From NCBI GenBank assembly GCA_964510955.1, contig CAZEDW010000030.1:1-50149 (forward strand): a stretch of 50,149 nt of DNA, read 5' to 3'. Of this stretch, positions 23,179 through 31,035 are shown piece by piece. The position numbers and the translations under genes were made by a program. Every line of letters starts with the position of its first letter. Position 1 is the first letter of the stretch. The notes under the pieces are model-generated. The model saw only the letters and a list, made by a program, of their open reading frames with translations. It searched no databases and was not told the origin of the DNA. Origin of the DNA: JAFLCM01 sp964510955 (GTDB taxonomy: Bacteria; Planctomycetota; Phycisphaerae; Phycisphaerales; UBA1924).

Positions 23179-24402
23179 TCACATCCCCAGCAACCGGCAC
23201 GCCTCGTCGACGTCCTTGTCGCCGCGGCCCGAGAGACTAACCAGCAGGGTTTGGTCCTCGCGCATTTTGGCCGCCCTTTCAAGTGCGTGCGCGACGGCGT
23301 GCGACGATTCCAGCGCCGGCAGAATCCCCTCGTTCCGTGCCAAGACCGTGAACGCGTCCAGCGCCTGGACATCGGTCACGGCGGTATACGCCACTCGCCC
23401 CGCGTCTTTCCAGTACGAGTGCTCGGGGCCGACGCCCGGGTAGTCGAGCCCGGCCGAGCAGGAATGGACGTCCGCGGTCTGCCCGAACTGGTCCTGCATT
23501 ACATAGCTCAGCGAACCATGCAGGACCCCGGGCGAGCCGTAGCTGAGCGGGGCGGCGTGCTGGCCCGGCGCGCTGGAGCGCCCGCCGGCCTCGACGCCGA
23601 CGAGCTCGACGCCCGCGTCGTCCACGAACGGGTAGAACATGCCGGCGGCGTTGGAGCCCCCGCCCACGCACGCCACCACACAGTCGGGCGGGCGTCCGAG
23701 CTGCTCGAGGAACTGGGCACGCGCTTCGCGCCCGATGACGCTCTGGAAATCGCGCACGATCATCGGGAAAGGATGCGGGCCCACCACGCTCCCGAGGATG
23801 TAGTGCGTGCCGGTGACGCTCGCCATCCAGTCGCGCATGGCCTCGTTGGTCGCGTCCTTGAGCGTGCGTGAGCCGGCATTCACCTCGATCACCTTGGCGC
23901 CGAGCAGGCGCATCCGCACGACATTGAGGCGCTGACGCCGGACGTCCTCGGCGCCCATGTAGACCTCGCACTCCAGGCCCAGGTGCGCCGCGGCCGTCGC
24001 GGTGGCGACGCCGTGCTGGCCGGCGCCGGTCTCGGCGATCACCCGCTTCTTGCCCATCCGCCTGGTCAACAACCCCTGGCCGATGGTGTTGTTGATCTTG
24101 TGTGCCCCGGTGTGGGCCAGGTCTTCTCGCTTCAGCCAGATTGAGGCGCCGCGTCCACGCGGGCACTTGGACCGCACCAGGTCTGTCAGCCGTCGGGCCG
24201 GGTAGATGGGCGTCGGGCGCCCCACCAGGGTCTTGAGGAGGTGATCAAGCTCTTTCTGAAACGCGGGGTCCTTGCGGGCCGCGTCGTAATGCGTCTGGAG
24301 CTCCCCCAGCGCCGCCATCAGCGTCTCGGGCACATACGCGCCGCCGTACTCGCCGAAGCGACCCGAGGCGTTCGGAACTGCGGAAACCGGGGCCGTGCTC
24401 AT
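23179..24402 (-). CDS. trpB: Tryptophan synthase beta chain
   Basis: This is a 407-aa PLP enzyme that joins indole and serine to make tryptophan. Motifs: FGEYGGAYVPETLM at the N-terminus, HTGAHKINNT with the PLP lysine (about residue 102), AETGAGQHGVATAT with the catalytic Glu, CVGGGSNAAGMFYPF for the PLP phosphate, and SAGLDYPGVGPEHSYWKD. All catalytic elements and the usual length are present. The first gene with which trpB normally pairs (trpA) is not in the window; trpB is alone, with its own TACAGT -10 element 6 nt before the ATG. The C-terminus (GDKDVDEACRLLGM) is normal. Confidence 0.95.
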   Translation of the reverse strand: MSTAPVSAVPNASGRFGEYGGAYVPETLMAALGELQTHYDAARKDPAFQKELDHLLKTLVGRPTPIYPARRLTDLVRSKCPRGRGASIWLKREDLAHTGAHKINNTIGQGLLTRRMGKKRVIAETGAGQHGVATATAAAHLGLECEVYMGAEDVRRQRLNVVRMRLLGAKVIEVNAGSRTLKDATNEAMRDWMASVTGTHYILGSVVGPHPFPMIVRDFQSVIGREARAQFLEQLGRPPDCVVACVGGGSNAAGMFYPFVDDAGVELVGVEAGGRSSAPGQHAAPLSYGSPGVLHGSLSYVMQDQFGQTADVHSCSAGLDYPGVGPEHSYWKDAGRVAYTAVTDVQALDAFTVLARNEGILPALESSHAVAHALERAAKMREDQTLLVSLSGRGDKDVDEACRLLGM

Positions 24403-24408
24403 GGATCA

Positions 24409-24414
24409 ACTGTA
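24409..24414 (-). promoter_or_regulatory. -10-like element TACAGT, leaderless type
   Basis: TACAGT on the minus strand ends 6 nt before the trpB ATG at 24402. There is no ribosome binding site. Confidence 0.5.
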
Positions 24415-24477
24415 GGGACGGGTCCCTCCGGGTCTGGGTCCGGACACGGACGGGGCCGCCGAACCTCGGCCCGGCGC

Positions 24478-24483
24478 TATCAT
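24478..24483 (+). promoter_or_regulatory. -10-like element TATCAT, leaderless type
   Basis: TATCAT ends 5 nt before the GTG at 24489. There is no ribosome binding site. Confidence 0.45.
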
Positions 24484-24488
24484 CGAGC

Positions 24489-24845
24489 GTGATCAGCAGC
24501 GATCCACGTGCCCCGTCGGGAGGGCGGCTCGACCCGTTTACGAGCGGCTTTGCCGAGTCGATCTCCAGCACCCGGGGCGTGTTCGTCCGGCTGCAATCCC
24601 GGCCCACCCTGCTCGGCAGGCTCACCGGTCTGCTGCTCATTGGCGCCGCGATCGTTCTGCTGGCATCGCTGCTGGTTGTCGCCCTCGCGGTGGCGGTGGT
24701 GGCCATCCCGGTGCTGGGCGCGTTCCTGCTCGCCAAGGGCGCCGTGGGGCGGCTTCGCTCCGGCTCTTCGGGGGCGCGAGGCCGTCTGGGCACGGACGGG
24801 GTTCAACGGGAGAATGTCCGTGTCATCCGGCCCGATGCCCCATAA
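24489..24845 (+). CDS. Small membrane protein
   Basis: This is a 118-aa protein with one long or two closely spaced hydrophobic helices (about residues 43-80, LTGLLLIGAAIVLLASLLVV then AVVAIPVLGAFLLAKG). Both ends are polar with several Arg. No family recognised. The start is GTG with a leaderless-type -10. It is 68 nt ahead of the msrA gene on the same strand and may be co-transcribed with it. Confidence 0.6.
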   Translation: MISSDPRAPSGGRLDPFTSGFAESISSTRGVFVRLQSRPTLLGRLTGLLLIGAAIVLLASLLVVALAVAVVAIPVLGAFLLAKGAVGRLRSGSSGARGRLGTDGVQRENVRVIRPDAP

Positions 24846-24913
24846 GCGGCACATGGTCCCCCGCAGCGAATCGGAATCCTCGTCTGAAACGAACACGCTC
24901 GCCGGAGCATCCA

Positions 24914-25615
24914 ATGTCGACCATGCGCATCCTCATCGTTTCGTTGCTTGGCGCGGCCCTTGTCGCGGGTTGCCAGCGTTCCGATGCGGCCCAGCCGCCG
25001 CACGCCAGGCCCCGCGCCGCCCAAGCCGACACTGTTCAAAGCAAGCCAGCGCCCGACGCCGGGGCAACCAAGACCGACACCATGACAAACTCCTCTCAAA
25101 CAAAGGCCGCTCCGCAAGGGTCCGACGCCCAGGTGAAGACCCAGCTTGCGACGTTCGGCGGCGGGTGCTTCTGGGGCGTTGAAGAGTCGTTCCGCACGCT
25201 CAAGGGCGTTTTGTCCACCAGGGTCGGTTACGCCGGCGGCACCAAGGACAAGCCGTCGTACAAGGACGTCTGCACCGACCTGACCGGGCACGCCGAGGTG
25301 GTGGAGGTGACGTTCGATCCCTCGCTGATCAGCTACGACCAGTTGCTCGACGTGTTCTTCAAAGTGCACGACCCGACGCAGCTCAACCGCCAGGGTCCCG
25401 ACTACGGCACGCAGTACCGCTCGGTGATCTTCTATCACTCACCGGAGCAGAAGGCCGCGGCCGAGGCCGCCAAGAAGCGCGTGGGGGATTCGGGCAAGTA
25501 CCGAAAGCCCGTGGTGACGCAGATCGAGGCCGCGCCGACGTTCTGGGCGGCGGAGGATTATCACCAGCAGTACCTGTTCAAGCGCGGGCTGAGCAACTGC
25601 CACGTGCCGGGGTAG
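24914..25615 (+). CDS. msrA: Peptide methionine sulfoxide reductase MsrA, lipoprotein form
   Basis: This is a 233-aa protein. Residues 75-233 are a complete MsrA, which reduces methionine-S-sulfoxide in proteins: GGGCFWGVEESF with catalytic Cys85 and Glu90, GYAGGTKDKPSYKDVCT, GHAEVVEVTFDP, QGPDYGTQYRS, and a C-terminal Cys (SNCHVPG) that could act as resolving Cys. The N-terminus is not that of a cytoplasmic MsrA. It has a short hydrophobic signal ending in the lipobox LVAGC (Cys20), then a 55-residue Pro/Ala/Thr linker. The enzyme should thus be tethered to a membrane on the outside of the cytoplasm and repair envelope proteins. The start has GGAG 6 nt upstream. How it is re-reduced outside the cytoplasm is not visible here. 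Confidence 0.9.
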   Translation: MSTMRILIVSLLGAALVAGCQRSDAAQPPHARPRAAQADTVQSKPAPDAGATKTDTMTNSSQTKAAPQGSDAQVKTQLATFGGGCFWGVEESFRTLKGVLSTRVGYAGGTKDKPSYKDVCTDLTGHAEVVEVTFDPSLISYDQLLDVFFKVHDPTQLNRQGPDYGTQYRSVIFYHSPEQKAAAEAAKKRVGDSGKYRKPVVTQIEAAPTFWAAEDYHQQYLFKRGLSNCHVPG

Positions 25616-25678
25616 TCGACGGTCCACGGTGCCAGCGCCCGAACGTGTAACATGCGCCCGTTCCCAAGGAGCGAACGC

Positions 25679-27097
25679 ATGGTCATCCTCGCAGCGCTCA
25701 GCGCGGCCTTCGCATCGGCGGTCGTTTCGCAACAATCCCTTACGCCGGACGAGTTCCGCTCGCAGATGCGAGCCGCGAGCGCGGCCGTGCGCGGGTCGTT
25801 GACCGTGGCCGGCGATCTCCTGCTGGAAGGCAAGCCCGACGAGGCGACCCAGAAGATCCTGGGCACATTCCCCGAGGCGACTCGGACGCCGGTGGAATCG
25901 CTGGTGCTCGGGAACGTGCTCTTCAAGCAGGAGCGGGAGGTCTCGTACAACCTCCACAAGCGCGCCGCGGAAACCCTGACGGACATGCTGGATGTGCAGT
26001 TCGAGTGGGCGCTGCAACTGCACCGCGCGGGCGAGTTCGGGCACGCCATCGAGCCGTACAGGCGGTATCTCAAGGCCCACCCAAACCGCGCGCCGGTATG
26101 GGGGGTCCTCGCCGAGTGCGTGCTCCGGACCGGCGACACCAAGGAGGCGTGCGAGACGTGGATCAAATCCGAGCGTGCGACCGATGGGTCGCTCGAGGAC
26201 GTGGAAACGCTCATCTGCGAGCTGCACGAGGAGCCGCCGATGGAGCACAGGCGGGGCGAGCTGCTGCGGGGGGTCGAGAAAGGCGACGTTGAATCGGCAG
26301 AGAAGCTGATCGCTCTCGACGCCGCGTGGGAGTTTGACTGGTGGAACCGGCGCGCCCACAAGGCGAACCTGAAACACGACGCCGAAGCGGTCCGCAGATC
26401 CCCGATCGAGCCGTCCCGGCGTTTCGATGCGGTCCTGTGCGCGGCGGAGTGCGCACTGGCAATGGCGGACGAGGAAGCCGACAACCACGGGATCAAGGAC
26501 ATCTTGCGCAAGTACGACTTCCTGACCGACAGGGAGGCCACGATCCCCGGCCACGGCGGCCTGGCATCAACGGTGCTGTCGGCGGCGCTCGACGATGGCG
26601 TGCTTTCCATCGAGGAGGCGCGGGACCGGCTGGGCGGGTCGGCGCTCGAAAAGGCCCGGGCCACATCGGACCCTGAGATGTTCAACGTCGCCGCCCGCCT
26701 GTACCTTGACACCGAGCGACTGCCCGCGATTGACGAGGCCGGCTGGAACGCCACGGGCGACCCCCGGTTCGCCGCCTCGTACCTGGCCTCGATGCTGGAA
26801 AAGCACGAGCTCAGGCTCGACTCTCCGCAACTCGTGAAGGCGATCGCGGCGTTCCCCGAGGACGCGGTCATCGCGCGCCTCGCCTGCTCGTGCGCCGTCG
26901 CCGAAGAGAAGCCCCTGGAGCCGTACCTCATCGCGCTGATCAAGGCGGAGTATCACCACCTCTCGCACGGCGGGATGCTCGGGTTGCGCCCGTCCATCAA
27001 CAATCTGCGGGCGGCGTTCATTCGACTCGCCAAGCTTCAAGGCGTGTACAAACCACAGCCGGGCGAGGAGGACGAGCAGGAACCACAACCCAAGTAG
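25679..27097 (+). CDS. Exported helical-repeat (TPR-like) protein of unknown function
   Basis: This is a 472-aa protein with a short signal peptide (MVILAALSAAFASAVVSQQ). The following region has TPR-like helical pairs, for example QFEWALQLHRAGEFGHAIEPYRRYLKAHPNRAPVW and VLAECVLRTGDTKEACETW. The C-terminal half is also helical and acidic, with EDEQEPQPK at the end. No enzyme motif is seen; TPR proteins usually act as scaffolds. AAGGAG (25666-25671) 7 nt before the ATG at 25679 sets the start, and a TAACAT -10-like element lies at 25647-25652, about 27 nt upstream. Confidence 0.65.
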   Translation: MVILAALSAAFASAVVSQQSLTPDEFRSQMRAASAAVRGSLTVAGDLLLEGKPDEATQKILGTFPEATRTPVESLVLGNVLFKQEREVSYNLHKRAAETLTDMLDVQFEWALQLHRAGEFGHAIEPYRRYLKAHPNRAPVWGVLAECVLRTGDTKEACETWIKSERATDGSLEDVETLICELHEEPPMEHRRGELLRGVEKGDVESAEKLIALDAAWEFDWWNRRAHKANLKHDAEAVRRSPIEPSRRFDAVLCAAECALAMADEEADNHGIKDILRKYDFLTDREATIPGHGGLASTVLSAALDDGVLSIEEARDRLGGSALEKARATSDPEMFNVAARLYLDTERLPAIDEAGWNATGDPRFAASYLASMLEKHELRLDSPQLVKAIAAFPEDAVIARLACSCAVAEEKPLEPYLIALIKAEYHHLSHGGMLGLRPSINNLRAAFIRLAKLQGVYKPQPGEEDEQEPQPK

Positions 27098-27262
27098 CGC
27101 TGCCCGGATGGCACAGGACCTTGGTCCGGGGGCGGCCTGATTCTCAGAGCGGACATCGGACCGGGGCGTCACCGGAACAGTCGACCCGGCTCAGGTCCTT
27201 CCGGTCACGCGCGGGACCGGAGGGATGCGCGGACAATGGGAGTTTCCAGGGCGCACCGGCGC

Positions 27263-29503
27263 TCAGTCTCCGAGCGGCTTCAGCATGCTCTTGCCCTTGG
27301 GCATCGGCACTTGCTGCTCGGGTTCGGCCGCGTCTTCCGTTTCGGCGACGATCGGCAGTTCGGGCTGGATCGGGCGCGACAGGCGGGGGAACGTGGGGGC
27401 GGGGGCGGGGGCCTGCGGCATCGCGGGCATCGCGTTGTTCGCCGCCGCCTGCGCCAGCGGGCTATTGCGCGGGCCGGGCATGATGCCCGGGCCGGCGCCG
27501 GCCATCACGGGAACGGGCGTCATCCGCTCGCGTCGGCGAGAATCACCCCCGGCCTTGGCCCGACGAGCGATCGACACCACGCCGATGAGCATCACCGCCG
27601 TAAGCGCGCCGTAGATGGCGCCGAACACCGCCAGGCGGGGGTCTTCGACCGGCTCCTGGGCGGGCTGGGCGCCGCTGGCGAGGGTGGTGGAGAGTTTATC
27701 CTCACGCATGTCGCGGCTGTCGTTGGCGAAGCCGATGATCGTGGTGCCGAGCGTGTCGACCGCCAGGGCCGAGCGGTCGAAGCCGGGGTGCCTGAGCGTA
27801 AGCTTGACCTCGTTATCCGCCGTCGCGTCCACGTCGAGGTGGGTCTTGAGGTACCCCGCGAGGCCGTTGGCGTCGGCGAGTTCCTCGAACCCGCGCATCT
27901 TCATGCGCTCGGCGGCGCGCTCCAGCAGCCGCTCGTCCTGGGGCAGGTCCTTCACATAGGCCTTCCAGCCGGCGCTCTGCTCGGGCGTGGCGCTCTGGCT
28001 GGCACCGTCGTTGCCCAGCGTTATGGAGGCGACGCACACCGGACGGGCGAACTGACCGGCGAGCAACCAGCTCACGCCGGCGAGCACCGCCAGCGCCGCC
28101 GCGAAGCACAGCGCCCCGACTCCCGAGCGGACGGACCCGGTCGCGGCCCGCGGGGCCGGCTCGCCAGATTCCTCGGGGGCGCTCTGGCGCTCGCGCAGCA
28201 GGGCCGCGCGCTCCTGCTCGATCTTCTGGCGCATCTGCTCGAGGTGCTGGCGCTCGGCGCCCAGCGACGCCTTGGCCGCCGCACCTTCCTGCGCCTCCTG
28301 CAGCTTCCTGGTGATGATCGCCTGGGCCTGATCGAGCTTGCGGCGCTGCTGCTTCATGGCGTCACGGAGTCGGCGCAGTCGCTCGCGCCGGCCGGGCCTG
28401 GCCTCGGCGGCGCCGTCGGGGAAGTCCGTGTGCGCCGGTGTTCGGGCGGCGAGGGCCTTTTCCGCGGTGGCGGCCCGCTCCGACAGCGCCGCCCTGTCGT
28501 CCTGCAGCCGGTCGATGATCTTCATCGCCTTTTCGATTTCGGCGTTGAGGCGGTCGACTTCGGCGCTGTGCTCACCGTTCTGCTCCGCGACGGGCGGAGT
28601 CGCGGGACGGTCCGCGAGCTCATCTTCCAGGTCGCGGACCCTCGCGTCGAGACGGGCGCCCCGGGTCTCCGCCTCGGCAAGCCGCGAGCGCAGCTCGCCG
28701 GCGACCGCGTCGGCGTCCTTGGCGCTCAGCGCCTCGGCGCGGGCCTGCTCCAGCAGACCGGCCAGGCGCGTGCAATCCTCGCGGGCGGCGTCCAGCTCGT
28801 TCTCGGCGTCGCGCAGCTTCGCGGCCAGCGCCTCGAGCTGGCCGCGCGACTCCGCGGTCGCCTTGGCCCGGAGCCGCTCGAACTCCTCGGCGCGCTCGAT
28901 GCCTTCGGCCCTGGCGGCGTCGAGCTGCTCGCGCAGCCGGGCGGCCTCGGCACCGGCGCGGTCACACTCCTCGCGCGCCAGCCGCAACTGCTCCTCGTGC
29001 TCGCGGCGGGCTTCCTCGGCGCCGGCGCCGCCGGCCGCCTTCAGCTTCTCGGCCTCCAGCACCAGCGCCTGGGCCTCGACGAACTTCCGCCCGGCGGCCT
29101 GCTCGGCGGCCACGGCGCGCTCCACGGCCTCCTGCGCCAGCTTCGCCCGAGCCTCGGCCTCGCGTGCGCCGACCGCCACCTCCGCCGACCGACGCTCCAG
29201 CTCCAGTCGCTGCTGCTGGAGCGCCGCCGTGGTGGCCTCGAGCTGGTCCTGCCGGTCGCGCAGGGCCGTTTCCTGCTGGGCGAGGATGACCGACTTCTCG
29301 TTCAGTTCGGCGCTGCGCCGTGACAGCTCCGCCGCCTGGCTCTCGTATTCAGACCTGATGCCGCTGAGCATCTGAACGTGCTTCTGCACGCCCTCCACCA
29401 GCGACACCAGCGCGTCCCCCGTGGGGAGCGGCGCAGCGCCCGGCTGCGGCTGCAGTCCCGGCGGGAACGGATCGGAGGTGGGGCCGAGGGGTTGATCGCT
29501 CAT
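27263..29503 (-). CDS. Inner-membrane protein with long cytoplasmic coiled coil
   Basis: This is a 746-aa protein. Residues about 50-460 are an almost unbroken coiled coil (Glu/Arg/Ala/Leu-rich, few Gly or Pro). A membrane helix follows (GALCFAAALAVLAGVSWLLAG, about 488-510), then a folded domain of about 150 residues, a second helix (LAVFGAIYGALTAVMLIGVV, about 655) and a Pro/Ala-rich tail. Two helices around a periplasmic domain recall Wzz/chain-length proteins, but here the coiled coil is cytoplasmic and N-terminal, so the topology differs. An envelope-spanning or positioning scaffold is possible. The start at 29503 has GGGAG 6 nt upstream. The frame stays open far beyond it, but that part is antisense to mqnE. 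Confidence 0.7.
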   Translation of the reverse strand: MSDQPLGPTSDPFPPGLQPQPGAAPLPTGDALVSLVEGVQKHVQMLSGIRSEYESQAAELSRRSAELNEKSVILAQQETALRDRQDQLEATTAALQQQRLELERRSAEVAVGAREAEARAKLAQEAVERAVAAEQAAGRKFVEAQALVLEAEKLKAAGGAGAEEARREHEEQLRLAREECDRAGAEAARLREQLDAARAEGIERAEEFERLRAKATAESRGQLEALAAKLRDAENELDAAREDCTRLAGLLEQARAEALSAKDADAVAGELRSRLAEAETRGARLDARVRDLEDELADRPATPPVAEQNGEHSAEVDRLNAEIEKAMKIIDRLQDDRAALSERAATAEKALAARTPAHTDFPDGAAEARPGRRERLRRLRDAMKQQRRKLDQAQAIITRKLQEAQEGAAAKASLGAERQHLEQMRQKIEQERAALLRERQSAPEESGEPAPRAATGSVRSGVGALCFAAALAVLAGVSWLLAGQFARPVCVASITLGNDGASQSATPEQSAGWKAYVKDLPQDERLLERAAERMKMRGFEELADANGLAGYLKTHLDVDATADNEVKLTLRHPGFDRSALAVDTLGTTIIGFANDSRDMREDKLSTTLASGAQPAQEPVEDPRLAVFGAIYGALTAVMLIGVVSIARRAKAGGDSRRRERMTPVPVMAGAGPGIMPGPRNSPLAQAAANNAMPAMPQAPAPAPTFPRLSRPIQPELPIVAETEDAAEPEQQVPMPKGKSMLKPLGD

Positions 29504-29689
29504 GGTGTCTCCCGGGGTCGCTGGTTGCGCGCGCACGCACCCGGCGCCCACCACTGGGTAGGCGCCACGATGATCATCGAACCGGAGGCGCCCCGGGTGC
29601 ATCGCCGCAGCGAGACGCGTGGGCCGCAGCCCATCACATGGGCGCACCGTCGGCACGGTTTGGTTCTCGGGCGTCCGGGAACCAAGCGC

Positions 29690-29695
29690 TATGAT
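29690..29695 (+). promoter_or_regulatory. -10-like element TATGAT before mqnE
   Basis: TATGAT lies 27 nt before the mqnE ATG at 29723. Transcription from it would give a leader of about 20 nt without a clear ribosome binding site. Confidence 0.4.
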
Positions 29696-29722
29696 GCGGC
29701 GGCCCAACCCCGACCACCGACC

Positions 29723-31030
29723 ATGCACACCGCCGAGCTTCCCACGCCGCCAGCTTCCGCCAACGAGATCGCCGCGCACGGTTTCCTGCGCCCGAACGCC
29801 GCGCGTGACCCCGCCCTGGAGCCGCTGCGCGAAAAGGTCGCCCGCGGCGAACGCCTCTCGCTTGGCGACGGCGAGCTGCTGTTCAGCACGCCGGACCTGT
29901 GGACGGTGTGCGAGCTGGCCGACCTGGTGCGGCGCCGCCTCCACGCCGATACCGCGTATTTCAACATCAACCGGCACATCAACTACACCAACCTGTGCGC
30001 CCTGTCGTGCAAGTTCTGCGCGTTCCACCGCAAGCACGGGCAGGACGGGGCGTACGAGATGGACCTGCAGAGCGTCGTCGCCGAGGCCAGGCGGGCCGCC
30101 GACGCCGGCGCCACCGAGCTGCACATCGTCGGCGGCCTGCACCCCACGCTCCCGTTCTCTTACTACACCGACATGCTGGCGGCGATCCGCGCCGCGGTCC
30201 CCAGCGTGCACCTGAAGGCGTTCACCGCCGTCGAGATCGTCCACCTGGCGCGCATCGCCAAGGTCTACCGCAACGACGACCGGCGCGCCGGCATCGCGTG
30301 GGTTCTGGAGCGGCTCAAGGAAGCCGGCCTCGGCTCGCTGCCGGGCGGGGGCGCGGAGGTATTCGACGACCGCGTGCACGACGAGGCCTTCAAGGGCAAG
30401 ATCCGCAGCGACGTGTGGCTCGACGTCCACCGCGTCGCACACGGGCTGGGGCTCAACACCAACGCCACCATGCTCTACGGGCACATCGAGGGGCGTGCCG
30501 AGCGGCTGGCGCACATGGACATGCTCCGGCGAGTCCAGGACGAGAGCCTCGTCCGCCTTGGCTATCACCCCGCCGGCGCGGACGGCGCCGTCACGCTCAC
30601 CCGCCCCGGCGTCGGCGCGCCGACGCCCGTCATGAACGGCCGCGGCGGTTACTTCCAGACCATCATCCCGCTGCCGTTCTTCCCCGACGCCAGCGAGCTC
30701 GAGCACCTGCCCGGCCCGAGCGGCCTGGAGAACCTCCGCACACTGGCGGTGGCGCGCCTGATGCTCGATAACTTCCCGCACGTCAAGGCATTCTGGATCA
30801 TGCAGACGCTCGGCATGGCCCAGCTGATGCTCCAGTGCGGGGCCGATGACCTCGACGGGACGGTGGTGTGGTACGACATCACCAAGGTCGGCGGCACCAA
30901 CACGCACCAGGAGCAGGGCGTGTGGGACCTGTGCCGGGCCATACGCGACGCGGGGTTCGAGCCTGTCGAGCGCGACACGCTGTACCGGCGGGTGACGCGA
31001 AGCGGGGCGAGCTGGCGCCTCGCGGTGTGA
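29723..31030 (+). CDS. mqnE: Aminofutalosine synthase (radical SAM)
   Basis: This is a 435-aa radical SAM enzyme of the futalosine route to menaquinone. The CX3CX2C iron-sulfur motif is at Cys92, Cys96 and Cys99 (NLCALSCKFCAF). Strong MqnE blocks follow: ELHIVGGLHPTLPFSYYTDML, LKAFTAVEIVHLARI, AGLGSLPGGGAEVFDDRV, LNTNATMLYGHIE, RLMLDNFPHVKAFWIM and GADDLDGTVVWYDITK. MqnE adds the SAM-derived adenosyl radical to an enolpyruvyl benzoate to form aminofutalosine. Between QDESL and YFQTIIPLPF there is an extra stretch of about 30 residues (GYHPAGADGAV...) not usual in the family. No other mqn gene is in the window. It ends 5 nt before the convergent histidine kinase. Confidence 0.9.
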   Translation: MHTAELPTPPASANEIAAHGFLRPNAARDPALEPLREKVARGERLSLGDGELLFSTPDLWTVCELADLVRRRLHADTAYFNINRHINYTNLCALSCKFCAFHRKHGQDGAYEMDLQSVVAEARRAADAGATELHIVGGLHPTLPFSYYTDMLAAIRAAVPSVHLKAFTAVEIVHLARIAKVYRNDDRRAGIAWVLERLKEAGLGSLPGGGAEVFDDRVHDEAFKGKIRSDVWLDVHRVAHGLGLNTNATMLYGHIEGRAERLAHMDMLRRVQDESLVRLGYHPAGADGAVTLTRPGVGAPTPVMNGRGGYFQTIIPLPFFPDASELEHLPGPSGLENLRTLAVARLMLDNFPHVKAFWIMQTLGMAQLMLQCGADDLDGTVVWYDITKVGGTNTHQEQGVWDLCRAIRDAGFEPVERDTLYRRVTRSGASWRLAV

Positions 31031-31035
31031 ACGGC

